A stretch of 36,917 bases of DNA from Mesorhizobium carmichaelinearum. GTDB taxonomy: Bacteria > Pseudomonadota > Alphaproteobacteria > Rhizobiales > Rhizobiaceae. Shown here in pieces: positions 15,297-23,518 of this stretch. Location: contig NZ_FZQR01000044.1 in assembly GCF_900199455.1 (NCBI RefSeq), positions 1-36,917 of the forward strand, read 5' to 3'. Position 1 is the stretch's first letter, and the number at the start of each line of letters is the position of its first letter. The translations under genes were made by a program, and so were the position numbers. Below the pieces are notes generated by a model, which ran no database searches, was not told where the DNA came from, and saw nothing but the letters and a program-made list of their open reading frames with translations.

Positions 15297-16367
15297 CTAT
15301 CCGGGATCCGTCAGCTTTCGGGAAAGCCGTGCATATTCCGCTGAATTCTCATACCTTCTCTGTGCGAGGCTCACGCGCGCCCGCTCACGACCCGCCAGGC
15401 GTTCCTGCCGCGTGCTCCAGCCCAAGCGTCCCATCAGCCTGCGCTGACCGGCTTGGCCCATCGCTGCGAAGGCGCCGCCGTAGAAGCGCCCAAACGAAGG
15501 TGTTCCAATACCAATTCCGCCCGCGAGCGAGGCGGCAACGTTGGTGATCTGCGACAGCAGCAGCACACCGACGAGGCAGATCAGGATCAGCGGCGCGGCT
15601 TCGGTCAAAGTCGTTGTCGCAGCACCATTCGACCGGTTGACCGCGTCGAAATAGGTCTGGGTGATCGAGATGAAGAAGGCACAGAAGGCGTAGACCAGAA
15701 TCTGCACGCACATGTACTGGACGATCGCGGTTACCCAGCCGGCGAAGAACCGGGTCGTGTAGCCGAACAGCATAAGAATGATGAACACTGGGGCGAGTGC
15801 CAGCAAAAGCCAAAGAAAGATCTTCGACAGGATGATGAGGAAGATCGCATAGCCGATGAGCAGCGCGCCGACGACAAGGATGATCGCCGCCAGTACGTAG
15901 CCGCCGAAGTTCAACACGCCAAGGCTCTTGATAAAGGCGGCGGTGGAATTGGCGAGCGAATCCCAGATGTTTTGCAGGGCCGTCTGCACGGAGTTGACGG
16001 AGTTCAGCCCGGCCGATGTCCCGGTCACATTGGCCGAAACGCTCGTGAGAAGGCTGTTCCCAATCGCGGCAGGTGTCTCATTCGCGAACGAATAGGCATA
16101 TGTTTGAAAGTCCCCCCAGCTCGTCGCCAGAGCGTAGATGACGAAGGCGCGGAACAGGCGCCAGATCATCTCTTTTCCCGATCCCGTCGAGGTTCCCTGC
16201 CAGATGCTGATGGCCCAGACTATCACGTACAGCGTCAGCATCAGGCTGGCGACGCCCCCCTGTCCGCCGCCGGTCAGGGCCGACGCCAGGTTCTGGTAGG
16301 CTTGCGATACATAGTTATTGCCGAACTTGTCGACCTGTTGCAGAAGCGTGGTGATATTGAAGTTCAT
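15297..16367 (-). CDS. virB6: VirB6/TrbL polytopic channel protein
   Basis: A 356-residue polytopic inner-membrane protein with an N-terminal periplasmic portion and several hydrophobic helices (about 42-58, 72-84, 156-180, 180-200, 207-235, 258-275). The central part YVLAAIILVVGALLIGYAIF and the following LLLALAPVFIILMLF fit the VirB6/TrbL family, which forms the inner-membrane channel. The C-terminal 70 residues are basic and cytoplasmic (RRLMGRLGW to LSRKLTDPG). Its ATG overlaps the stop of the upstream lipoprotein gene (ATGA). Confidence 0.93.
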   Translation of the reverse strand: MNFNITTLLQQVDKFGNNYVSQAYQNLASALTGGGQGGVASLMLTLYVIVWAISIWQGTSTGSGKEMIWRLFRAFVIYALATSWGDFQTYAYSFANETPAAIGNSLLTSVSANVTGTSAGLNSVNSVQTALQNIWDSLANSTAAFIKSLGVLNFGGYVLAAIILVVGALLIGYAIFLIILSKIFLWLLLALAPVFIILMLFGYTTRFFAGWVTAIVQYMCVQILVYAFCAFFISITQTYFDAVNRSNGAATTTLTEAAPLILICLVGVLLLSQITNVAASLAGGIGIGTPSFGRFYGGAFAAMGQAGQRRLMGRLGWSTRQERLAGRERARVSLAQRRYENSAEYARLSRKLTDPG

Positions 16368-16597
16368 TTTTTCGACGTCCCACCTGGAAACAGAGATGGA
16401 TCGCTATTGAGTGCCTTCATCGGACCGCACTCGAATGGCTTCTTCGCTTCTGTTCTTGGTTCGGGCGCCGCGAACGCCATCGGCTGCATCGGTCCCTCGT
16501 CGCGCGGGCATGGAGCCTTGAGCGGCTTGTGGCCACACCCCGAGGTCGCGACAGCGCCAATGATGGCGGCCGCTGATAGAAGAAAGCGCACCGTCAT
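16364..16597 (-). CDS. Small T4SS lipoprotein (VirB7 or Eex type)
   Basis: A 77-residue protein with a lipoprotein signal: LLSAAAIIGAVATSGC, acylated Cys at residue 21. The mature part is short with two further cysteines (APC and FECGPMKALN). A lipoprotein of this size could be VirB7, which anchors the VirB9/B10 core to the outer membrane. Its position between virB5-like and virB6, rather than between B6 and B8, is where IncN-type systems encode the entry-exclusion lipoprotein Eex. Because no other virB7 candidate exists in the operon, VirB7 is slightly favoured. It overlaps both neighbours by four bases. Confidence 0.7.
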   Translation of the reverse strand: MTVRFLLSAAAIIGAVATSGCGHKPLKAPCPRDEGPMQPMAFAAPEPRTEAKKPFECGPMKALNSDPSLFPGGTSKK

Positions 16598-17307
16598 TGG
16601 CCGGACTTGTATTCGAGCCCCCGGGAGGCCTGCGTGATCAGGTTCATACGATCGATGTTTTCCTGATTGGCGGCCGCCGTAGCGGTATTCACCGCGCCGA
16701 TCAGTTCGTTCACGGTCAGACCCGTTTGCACCATGATCTGGCTGTTCTGATCGATCGAGCCCTTGATGTCCTGCGCCGTGCCGATCCGTTGAGCGCCCGA
16801 CTGAAAAGCGCTGGAACGGGTCTTCACCCCATTTTGCGAGGAGTCCACCAGCCCGGTAACAGTGGCCGCAACGTTCACCAGGGCGCTGTAGTTCTTATCC
16901 ATCTGCGTCGTCTGGCCATTGATCAGGCCCGAAATGGTTTTCACCAGCTGCAAGCCATTGATCATGTTCGAAACGATGCCCTGCGATCCATTGCCGAGGC
17001 CGGCGAACGACAACGAGCCGCCCGAGATCACGCTAGCAAGCGAAGGCGCGTCCCCCATGGAGAAGCCGCCATTGCCCAAGGCCATCTGCGCGAGCTGGCC
17101 GGCCTGGCTCGACCGGTCGCCCGTGACGGCCTGCAGCGTCTTTTGCGTATAGTTCATGATGTTGCGGTCGGTGCTGAGGATCTCGCTCGTGACCGATGCA
17201 ATCTGCCGAGCCTGTTCCAGATTAGCCTCGTCGATCGTAGGCACTTGCGCAAAGGCGATACCGCCAAGGCCAAGCAAGAGTGCCGCTGTTAACGGAATTC
17301 CACGCAT
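16594..17307 (-). CDS. virB5: VirB5-like secreted protein
   Basis: A 237-residue protein with a Sec signal peptide (LTAALLLGLGGIAFA, cleavage near residue 20). The mature part is largely helical: an N-terminal helix (LEQARQIASVTSEILSTDRN), a glycine-rich middle (about 85-110) and a long helix at the C-terminus (NTATAAANQENIDRMNL). This is the architecture of VirB5/TraC minor pilins that sit at the pilus tip, and the position after virB4 agrees. Direct sequence similarity to VirB5 is weak, as usual in this family, so the call leans on context. Confidence 0.7.
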   Translation of the reverse strand: MRGIPLTAALLLGLGGIAFAQVPTIDEANLEQARQIASVTSEILSTDRNIMNYTQKTLQAVTGDRSSQAGQLAQMALGNGGFSMGDAPSLASVISGGSLSFAGLGNGSQGIVSNMINGLQLVKTISGLINGQTTQMDKNYSALVNVAATVTGLVDSSQNGVKTRSSAFQSGAQRIGTAQDIKGSIDQNSQIMVQTGLTVNELIGAVNTATAAANQENIDRMNLITQASRGLEYKSGQ

Positions 17308-17318
17308 AGCGCTTTCTC

Positions 17319-18215
17319 CTATTGAGCCTGATATTGCTTGACGGCCGACATCAGTTCGTCGGTCGTCATTGTGACGGGGGCGCTGTTGGCGTCCCTTTGG
17401 ATTTGCGAAAGCACGGGCGAGACGTTTTCAACCGTGTCGGTCGTGCGCGGCGCCGTGCATGCGCCGTCCGTCGACGGGCAGCATGGGTTGCCGGCCGTGC
17501 CGCCGCTCGTGGCCCCGGGACAGCTTGTCGAGCCACCCGAGCCAGGCGGCGGGCCCGAGCCAGGCGGCGGGGACGCGGGAGTGGGCACCCCCAGGCCGGA
17601 GGATCCCCGACTTGTCAGTGTGGCAGTGCCGATGTTTCGCACGTTGAAAGCTTGGGCGAAGAACCCTGTCGCTTGGATCACCTCGTTGAAGGTCAGCCCG
17701 CCTTGGGCGCGGATTGCGCTGTTGCGGTCGAAGGATTCCATGACCGTTTTGTCGGTCCCGATATCCTGACCCATGGTCTCGAAGGACTGCTTATTGGGAG
17801 CCACCGTTGACATGCTGCCATTCATGCCCCCTAGAACCTGACCGGTGATACCCAACTGGCCCCTTTCGCCAGCGTCGCCGCCGACAGCGCCCAATCCCGA
17901 CCCGGTCGAGGCGAACGCCGAAGAGCCCTTGATGTCCGGATTGGCCTGTTCCAAGGACGCCCGGCCACTCGCCGGATCGACCGAAGCCTTCGGGCTCTTC
18001 ACGTTCTGCGCCTTTTTGGGCGTCGTCACCGAGCAATTGGCGCCCTGCGTGGCGGACTTTGTGTCCTCCTGGATGAGCTTGATCTGAACCTTGTCGGCCT
18101 TGTCCTCGCTCCGCTGCGACAAGATCGGGCTGTCAGAAACCGGCACGGCCGCCATCGCCGTCAATCCCGCGAAAATCGTCACAAGGGCGGCCATCGCGCC
18201 CATAATGGTCTTCAT
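17319..18215 (-). CDS. Secreted T4SS-operon protein of unknown family
   Basis: A 298-residue protein from ATG 18215, chosen because GGGAGGGA precedes it and it overlaps the virB4 stop by ATGA. It has a signal peptide (MAALVTIFAGLTAMAA), a polar serine/lysine-rich region and a glycine-rich middle. The segment SFDRNSAIRAQGGLTFNEVIQATGFF resembles QNSQIMVQTGLTVNELIGAV in the downstream VirB5-like protein. A proline/glycine-rich linker built from a DNA tandem repeat follows, then a Cys-rich patch (CPG, PCCP, GACTA) and a closing helix. I know no named family. The shared segment suggests a diverged, extended relative of the VirB5-like neighbour, perhaps a surface adhesin of the pilus. Confidence 0.75.
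   Translation of the reverse strand: MKTIMGAMAALVTIFAGLTAMAAVPVSDSPILSQRSEDKADKVQIKLIQEDTKSATQGANCSVTTPKKAQNVKSPKASVDPASGRASLEQANPDIKGSSAFASTGSGLGAVGGDAGERGQLGITGQVLGGMNGSMSTVAPNKQSFETMGQDIGTDKTVMESFDRNSAIRAQGGLTFNEVIQATGFFAQAFNVRNIGTATLTSRGSSGLGVPTPASPPPGSGPPPGSGGSTSCPGATSGGTAGNPCCPSTDGACTAPRTTDTVENVSPVLSQIQRDANSAPVTMTTDELMSAVKQYQAQ
17536..17571. repeat. Perfect 18-bp tandem duplication in coding sequence
   Basis: CCCGAGCCAGGCGGCGGG occurs twice head to tail (17536-17553 and 17554-17571). In the leftward gene it encodes a repeated PPPGSG unit in the linker before the Cys-rich patch. The perfect identity suggests a recent, length-variable slippage site that keeps frame. Confidence 0.85.
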
Positions 18216-20617
18216 TCCGGGTCCCTCCCAAGAAAGATTGGCAACCAAACCTGCGGATCGTCGCCGACGCGCGCGCGCAGCGCGTCGAGCTCCTGAACCG
18301 TCTCAATTCGACCGGAGAGGATCTTGATCGCGTCAGGCATCGCGCCCAGATTGAGGCGCGCAATGACGCTGTCCTGATCATGCTTGATCAGGAATTTGCG
18401 GGCTTCGGGCGGGGTTTCGCGGATCCATTTGATCTCGCGCTCCGACAGCCCGAACGCCCTGTGCGATTCCTCGTCGGCCTTCGGGTTGGGGAAAAAAATA
18501 TTGGTCGGCGTCTGTTCGATCAGCGTGTTGGCAATCGACGACCTCACAATATCCGCCGCAGACTGCGTGCCGAAGCCGATGATGCCATTCAGCTTACGAA
18601 TGGTTTTCAGCTTGTCCTTGATGAAGTAGCTGAAAATATCATTGTCCAGGAGCTTCCAGCCTTCATCGAGGAAGATCATGACCGGTTGCCCGTCAAGCAG
18701 CTCCTCGATGCGATGGAAGATATAGAGCAAGGCCGCCGTGCTGGTCGTTGCGTCGCTCAACACGCTCGTCATGTCGAAGCCGAAAATGGACGACATCGAA
18801 AACGAGTCTTCCGCGTTGTTGAACAACCAACCGCGCTGATCCGGCCTCATCCATGGCTGCAAGCGCGAATAGAGATCGTCATCGCCGGCGCGCATCGCAC
18901 CGCGCAACAGCTCGGCGAACTCCTCCATGGTTCGACCTTCGGGCGGCGCGCTTTGGGCGATCGCGTTGCGGATGACTTGCTCCTCGCGCGTCGAGTGGGC
19001 GTGTCCGTCGGATCGACGCAGCATGAAGCTGAAAAGCTGGAAGAGGAATTCGCGGTTGCGCGGCGTATGGGGCCGGCGCAACGGATTGAAGCCGGAAGGC
19101 TCCCCGGCCTTCAGAACCTCATAGCGGCCGCCAAGCGACCGCACGAAGATATCCAGGCCACGATCCTTGTCGATCATCACCAGCTTGGGGCGCGGCGTGA
19201 TGCGCTGCGCCTGTGCCGCGAGAAAGCCGAGCAGCACCGTCTTGCCCGAGCCCGAGGGACCGTTCAGGGTGAAGTTGCCGAGGTCTCGAACATGGAAGTT
19301 GAAGAAGTAGGCCGTTTGCGACGTCGTCTCCAGGACGCTTATCGGCGTTCCCCAATGAACCCCGCCAGTCCGGCCGCTCGGATAGTTATGGAAGGCCGAG
19401 AAGCCCGCCATGTTCTTCGATGAGATCATCGACTTGCGCGCCACATAGGCGAAATTGCCGGGCAGGGTGGCCCAGAACGCGGGTTCACAATTCAGGTCCT
19501 CGCGAACCCACAGGGCGGACACCTCCGTCAGCGCCGTGCCGACATCGGTCACGCAGCGCGCCACGTCGTCCATGGTTTTCCCGAGGCACAGCACCGTCAG
19601 ATGATGCAAACCATAGAGCGCTTCCGAGGACAGAAGCTCATCGCGCGCTTCACCGAGTTGATCGGCCACGATCGAGCCGGCTTCATCCGACATGTCGATC
19701 TTGCGCCCGACCCGCTCCATCTGGGTCAGCGCCTGGGGCTTGTCGATGATGGCGAAGGATTGCGTCACGATGAATTCGTGCGGCACCTTCAGCATGGGGT
19801 TGAGCATCCCTGGTCCCGTAATGGAGGGGTACTCGCCGACCGAAATGATGGCGCCGTATCGTGTTTCGCCAGGGAACGCCCCGCGAATTTCCAGCGCATT
19901 CGGGCCAAAGAACAGCCGCTTCGTCGCTAGCGCCTCCGCGAGTTTCATGCGCGGCAGTGCCATCGGCCGCGGCAATCCGCCATTGACGAGCTGCACCAGG
20001 AATTCCAGCGGCTCGGAATGCCAAACGTCACTGCGCTTGACGACGGTGAGAACCCGCGCGCCATACGCCTGCAGGCTCTCTCGGACGGCTTTCATCACGT
20101 CCGTGAGTTCGATCAGCGCCCGCTCCTCGCTCGAAGAGCGACCGTCCGCAGCCCTTCGTCCCAAAAGCTTGCGGATCACGAGATCCGCGGTCCCGACCGT
20201 GCCTTGCAGCTCGCGCCGCACGATCGTCAGGTAGATGTCGTTCACAAACATGCGCTGGGTGCGCAGGGCCGCCGTGTAGCGCTGATCCAGCTCTTGGCAG
20301 AACTTATTCTCGAAGCTCGACTCGATCGCCGGCTTCACCTCGCGGCGCAGGATATGCGAGTAGATCGCATAGCGGGAATTCGCCAACCCCCGAATGAGAT
20401 CGTTGCGGCCGAGCAGGCGCGAATTGATCTCGGCGATATCGATCGTCTCGAAGCACAGTCCGCTCATGTGAACGAAGGACATCAACATGCCGTCCTGCGT
20501 CTTGATCACCTCGTCGGACATATGCCGCGAATAGGGTATGTGGGCCGAAACCGGATTCTCCCGACGAGACACGGCCCCGAAACTCAGTTCATCGCGAAGA
20601 GCCCGTGCGATCGCCAC
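18212..20617 (-). CDS. virB4: VirB4 traffic ATPase
   Basis: About 801 residues from a GTG at 20617, two bases after the virB3 stop. Upstream in-frame sequence lies inside virB3 and does not look like VirB4. The N-terminal CagE/TrbE part has the family opening RRENPVSAHIPYSRHMSDEVI. Walker A GPSGSGKT is near 453-460 and Walker B VMIFLDEGWKLL near 646-657, followed by IGFGTQSAADI. VirB4 is the largest T4SS ATPase; it extracts pilin from the membrane and energises assembly. The GTG lacks a strong ribosome-binding site, suggesting coupling to virB3. Motifs intact. Confidence 0.94.
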   Translation of the reverse strand: MAIARALRDELSFGAVSRRENPVSAHIPYSRHMSDEVIKTQDGMLMSFVHMSGLCFETIDIAEINSRLLGRNDLIRGLANSRYAIYSHILRREVKPAIESSFENKFCQELDQRYTAALRTQRMFVNDIYLTIVRRELQGTVGTADLVIRKLLGRRAADGRSSSEERALIELTDVMKAVRESLQAYGARVLTVVKRSDVWHSEPLEFLVQLVNGGLPRPMALPRMKLAEALATKRLFFGPNALEIRGAFPGETRYGAIISVGEYPSITGPGMLNPMLKVPHEFIVTQSFAIIDKPQALTQMERVGRKIDMSDEAGSIVADQLGEARDELLSSEALYGLHHLTVLCLGKTMDDVARCVTDVGTALTEVSALWVREDLNCEPAFWATLPGNFAYVARKSMISSKNMAGFSAFHNYPSGRTGGVHWGTPISVLETTSQTAYFFNFHVRDLGNFTLNGPSGSGKTVLLGFLAAQAQRITPRPKLVMIDKDRGLDIFVRSLGGRYEVLKAGEPSGFNPLRRPHTPRNREFLFQLFSFMLRRSDGHAHSTREEQVIRNAIAQSAPPEGRTMEEFAELLRGAMRAGDDDLYSRLQPWMRPDQRGWLFNNAEDSFSMSSIFGFDMTSVLSDATTSTAALLYIFHRIEELLDGQPVMIFLDEGWKLLDNDIFSYFIKDKLKTIRKLNGIIGFGTQSAADIVRSSIANTLIEQTPTNIFFPNPKADEESHRAFGLSEREIKWIRETPPEARKFLIKHDQDSVIARLNLGAMPDAIKILSGRIETVQELDALRARVGDDPQVWLPIFLGRDPE

Positions 20618-20618
20618 G

Positions 20619-20927
20619 TCACACCCGGTAACTGCGCGCCCCCCAGAAGCTGGCGCTCCGGGGCGGCATCTTTCGTGAACGGATGAACATGATCTCGATG
20701 AACATGGGATCGCGCATGATCGCGATCCTGGTAACCGCATATAGCGGCACGCAGATACAGAGCATGATCAGATTATGGGTTGCAAGGAACACGACAGCGG
20801 TCAGCACGCCGATGAACCCCGCTAGCTCGTAGGGGATGCCGAGCACCGTCGGCGCTCGGGTCAAGCCCTTGACCAGCGGAGTGATCAACAATCTGGGCTC
20901 GCCAGGATCGATCCGGCCGTCTGCCAT
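20619..20927 (-). CDS. virB3: VirB3 inner-membrane protein
   Basis: A 102-residue protein from ATG 20927, with GGAAGGTGA upstream. A GTG three codons earlier is also possible. Two close hydrophobic helices (about 27-50 and 52-69) follow the VirB3-typical start PRLLITPLVKGLTRAPTVLG. The C-terminus RDPMFIEIMFIRSRKMP is usual for the family. VirB3 works with VirB4 in pilus assembly. It lies between virB2 and virB4 in the standard order. Confidence 0.9.
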   Translation of the reverse strand: MADGRIDPGEPRLLITPLVKGLTRAPTVLGIPYELAGFIGVLTAVVFLATHNLIMLCICVPLYAVTRIAIMRDPMFIEIMFIRSRKMPPRSASFWGARSYRV

Positions 20928-20932
20928 GCCGA

Positions 20933-21241
20933 TCACCTTCCGACCGCGGATTGAAAGAATTCGACGATCTGGGCCGAGCCGAAGACCAGCACGATACCCA
21001 AGACCCAGCTTCCGGCCACAAACCATGACAGGCGTGCCGCCCAGGCCATGAAGCCCATGAAAATGCAGAACAGAACCGCCAAAGCCGTCGCGATCGGCCC
21101 GGTCAGGGTCTGCACCAACGTCTGCAACGTGCTTTGCACAGGCTGGAGATTTCCGCCCCCAGCCATCGCCTGCGTTGCCAAGAGCATGAGCGGCATCGCC
21201 ACACCAGTGCCGCGTGCAGCAAACATCTTCCACAAGGTCAT
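20933..21241 (-). CDS. virB2: VirB2 major pilin
   Basis: A 102-residue prepilin from ATG 21241, with GAGGAG 8 bases upstream. A long signal sequence ends near ATQAMA, leaving a mature pilin of about 75 residues that begins GGGNLQPVQSTLQ. Two hydrophobic helices are present (about 48-65, GPIATALAVLFCIFMGF, and 72-90, SWFVAGSWVLGIVLVFG) joined by a short polar loop, the VirB2/TrbC pattern. It forms the conjugative pilus. The virB3 start follows within 6 bp of its stop. Confidence 0.9.
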   Translation of the reverse strand: MTLWKMFAARGTGVAMPLMLLATQAMAGGGNLQPVQSTLQTLVQTLTGPIATALAVLFCIFMGFMAWAARLSWFVAGSWVLGIVLVFGSAQIVEFFQSAVGR

Positions 21242-21253
21242 CAAAGCTTCTCC

Positions 21254-22111
21254 TCAGTCAAAGTTTTGCACCATCCCGCCTTGCCAGACCGGCGCCGTCG
21301 CTTTGCGAGACGTCATTGTGCTGCCATTGCGGGAATTGGTGCGGGATGTCGGATCATTTCGTTGATCCGCTGCAACGGCCGCAGCCGGTTGAACGCCGGC
21401 CAGGTCAAGGCTCACCGCCCCGGCGGGCATCACTGCCTCAGACCCGACCGATGGCCATTGGTAGAAATCGTTGATGACGTTGGCGACGTAGCCAACCGTC
21501 TCGGGGTAGGGCGGCACGCCCTTATATTTGAGAACCGCGATCTCGCCGGCATTGTAGGCGGCGAGCATGTATATCGGGTTCGGAAATTTGCGATGCAGAT
21601 CCCGCAGAAAGCCGATCCCACCTTTCACATTGTCCGCTGGATCGCAGATATTGACACCGTAGCTTACCGCCGTGGACGGCAGAAGCTGCATCAGGCCATA
21701 GGCCCCTTTGGGCGATAGCGCGCCGGAATTGAAGCGGCTTTCGGCCCGGGCAACCGCGAGGACGAGGGGCGGGGCAAAGCCTTGCAGGCGCGCGACCGCT
21801 TCGACGATCCGCTGTCCTTCTTTCTTCGACAGGGCAGCGACGCCGGGGCATGGGTTGTCAGCCAAGGTCGATGTCACCGTAGCGGCCGCCCGGTCAGCAC
21901 CTCCCGCCGCACCGATCCGCTGCACGTCCTGGCTTTCAACCTGGTAGGCCGGCATCACCCGGCCATTCACGACGACGGCAGCATTAACGCTGCGCGTGGC
22001 AGGTGCCGTAACTCGGTCCTGGAATTTCTGCGAAGCTTCCTGTGCAGACGCCGCTTGGCACGTCGCCAGGATCGCACCCGCTGCAAGTGCCGTTTTGCGG
22101 GATCGAATCAT
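21254..22111 (-). CDS. virB1: VirB1 lytic transglycosylase
   Basis: A 285-residue secreted muramidase from ATG 22111. A signal peptide ends near AASAQ. After a 75-residue spacer comes an SLT domain: catalytic Glu124 in VARAESRFNSG, then GAYGLMQLLPSTA (about 137-149) and MLAAYNAGE (182-190). This is the goose-type transglycosylase fold that opens peptidoglycan for T4SS assembly. It is unusual in having its SLT domain after, rather than directly at, the mature N-terminus. It is the first gene of the operon, divergent from the gene at 22201. Confidence 0.93.
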   Translation of the reverse strand: MIRSRKTALAAGAILATCQAASAQEASQKFQDRVTAPATRSVNAAVVVNGRVMPAYQVESQDVQRIGAAGGADRAAATVTSTLADNPCPGVAALSKKEGQRIVEAVARLQGFAPPLVLAVARAESRFNSGALSPKGAYGLMQLLPSTAVSYGVNICDPADNVKGGIGFLRDLHRKFPNPIYMLAAYNAGEIAVLKYKGVPPYPETVGYVANVINDFYQWPSVGSEAVMPAGAVSLDLAGVQPAAAVAADQRNDPTSRTNSRNGSTMTSRKATAPVWQGGMVQNFD

Positions 22112-22200
22112 TAAAGTAATCCTGCACCGTTGCCGATTCTGTAATGCTGAATTAATACAATGAATCGATGAACTGCAATCGCGAAATTGAGGCAGGCACA
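22112..22200. promoter_or_regulatory. Divergent promoter region of the T4SS operon
   Basis: This 89-bp AT-rich spacer separates leftward virB1 from the rightward gene at 22201 and must hold at least one promoter for the 13-kb operon. Leftward, TTGCAG followed 17 bases later by TTAATT is a weak sigma-70-like pair. The half-sites TGTATTAAT and AGCATTACA form a loose inverted repeat that could be a regulator site. No strong consensus is seen, which suits an activated promoter. Confidence 0.4.
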
Positions 22201-22740
22201 ATGAAAATGATCAAGGTTCTTCCCGTTGTGGCGTTTTTGCCGACCTTGGCGGCTCTGTCCCCGGCGCCGGCCCATGCTAATGATTTTGGCTGCAAGGTCT
22301 TGCTGTGCATCCTCAACCCGCAGGGTTGGGCGAGCGTCGGGGAATGTGTGCCTCCGGTCGAGCGCGCTTTCCGTATGGTCGCGCATGGGGAGCCCTGGCC
22401 CCAGTGCCCCGAGGCCGGCAGTTCCGGTCGTATCGGATATGAGAAATTCAAACCCTGCCCAGACGGCACGATCGCCGTGTCGCCCGAGACGGAATCGAGC
22501 GGGAGCGACAACAGCTCTCGCTCACAAACTGTCTACAAGCCCGACAATAACGGCGGTTTCTGTGCTGCGCGGAATGCAACGAATGCCTCTTGGGGCACGA
22601 ACCCGAGAGGTTCGGGTTACGGTGCGCGTCCAACATCGGCCGTGACGCGGCGCGAGCAGAGGACGGAGCCAAACTATCTCGATCTCACGACGACCGACGG
22701 CAAGCAACGGTTCTGGTTCAATCTGAGCAGGTATCAATAA
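22201..22740 (+). CDS. Exported Cys-containing protein linked to the T4SS
   Basis: A 179-residue protein from ATG 22201 (GAGGCAGG upstream) with a clear signal peptide (VLPVVAFLPTLAALSPAPAHA). The mature start NDFGCKVLLCILNPQGWASVGECVPPVERAF and the following PWPQCPEA contain four evenly spread cysteines, suggesting disulfides. The rest is polar, serine/asparagine rich and ends in FWFNLSRYQ. I recall similar short Cys proteins beside alphaproteobacterial T4SS loci but know no function. Its stop overlaps the next ATG by one base (TAATG), so both are co-transcribed and coupled. Confidence 0.8.
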   Translation: MKMIKVLPVVAFLPTLAALSPAPAHANDFGCKVLLCILNPQGWASVGECVPPVERAFRMVAHGEPWPQCPEAGSSGRIGYEKFKPCPDGTIAVSPETESSGSDNSSRSQTVYKPDNNGGFCAARNATNASWGTNPRGSGYGARPTSAVTRREQRTEPNYLDLTTTDGKQRFWFNLSRYQ

Positions 22741-23339
22741 TGAAACCTGGTTTCGCCGCCGCCGGCATTCTCGCGGCCGTCCTCGCCAGTGTTCCGGCAC
22801 TGGCCGAGGACAAATCCAATCCCTGGTTTCCGATCCCCGCCACAGCATCGTTCAGCACCGGCGACAGCTGGACCTATGCCGGTGAGACCCACCGTCTCTA
22901 CGGCGTTCAAGCCTGCCTAAGAGGCACATATTTCACAAATAGGGCAGGGGGGCATGTCGATTGCGGGGAGGCAAGCCTTGCAATGCTCGTCTCTCTCATC
23001 CGGGATCTCAAACCTCAATGCTACACGGCCGCCTGGCAGGCCGCGACCAAAACGCGCTTCGTCGTTTGCGTCGCGCAGGCTACTTCAGGATCCGCGGCCG
23101 GTTCTCGCATCGATCTCGGCACGGCGCTGATCTCGACCGGCTGGGCGTTCGCGGCGGTCACTCCGAACGGCGCTCCGGTCCATGCTCCCTATATCATCGC
23201 GCAGGAGGTCGCTAAAAAGCAGCACCTTGGCCTGTGGCAGTTTGCCGACGTGCCCGATCCGAATGCCATCATCCTCCGCGATATCCGAAACGCATCTAAC
23301 CAGGCTGGTCAGTCTTCGAATCCGCCTGCAAATCGATAA
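22740..23339 (+). CDS. Secreted thermonuclease-like (SNase fold) protein
   Basis: A 199-residue protein with a signal peptide (about 1-22, ending VPALA). The SNase-like fold is suggested by ETHRLYGVQACLRG (the RIxGVDAPE position, but with Gln-Ala instead of Asp-Ala), TKTRFVVCVAQA, GTALISTGWAFA and IIAQEVAKKQHLGLWQF. The catalytic arginine/glutamate set of staphylococcal nuclease is not clearly conserved, so activity is uncertain. Its start overlaps the upstream stop. Similar proteins occur beside T4SS genes on rhizobial elements; a role in the recipient or at the envelope is speculative. Confidence 0.75.
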   Translation: MKPGFAAAGILAAVLASVPALAEDKSNPWFPIPATASFSTGDSWTYAGETHRLYGVQACLRGTYFTNRAGGHVDCGEASLAMLVSLIRDLKPQCYTAAWQAATKTRFVVCVAQATSGSAAGSRIDLGTALISTGWAFAAVTPNGAPVHAPYIIAQEVAKKQHLGLWQFADVPDPNAIILRDIRNASNQAGQSSNPPANR

Positions 23340-23518
23340 CCGGTCCCCGGCGCGTTGGATCATACTGTACATTCTGCTGAGGCCATTGGAACTCGGGACG
23401 TCGCCTTGCGCAAAGGCGTCTAATCATTTGCGTTACCGTATCAGGCAGATCGCAGACCTGATGAAACAGGCGGACGGTCTGTGCGCGTGATTGAGCGGTT
23501 GCTGGCGCGTTGGGACTG

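Noticed and set aside
14528..15547. A 339-codon plus-strand frame
   Set aside because: It is antisense to virB8, which has clear VirB8 motifs.
15453..16637. A 394-codon plus-strand frame
   Set aside because: It is antisense to virB6 and the lipoprotein gene, which are well supported; composition is shadow-like.
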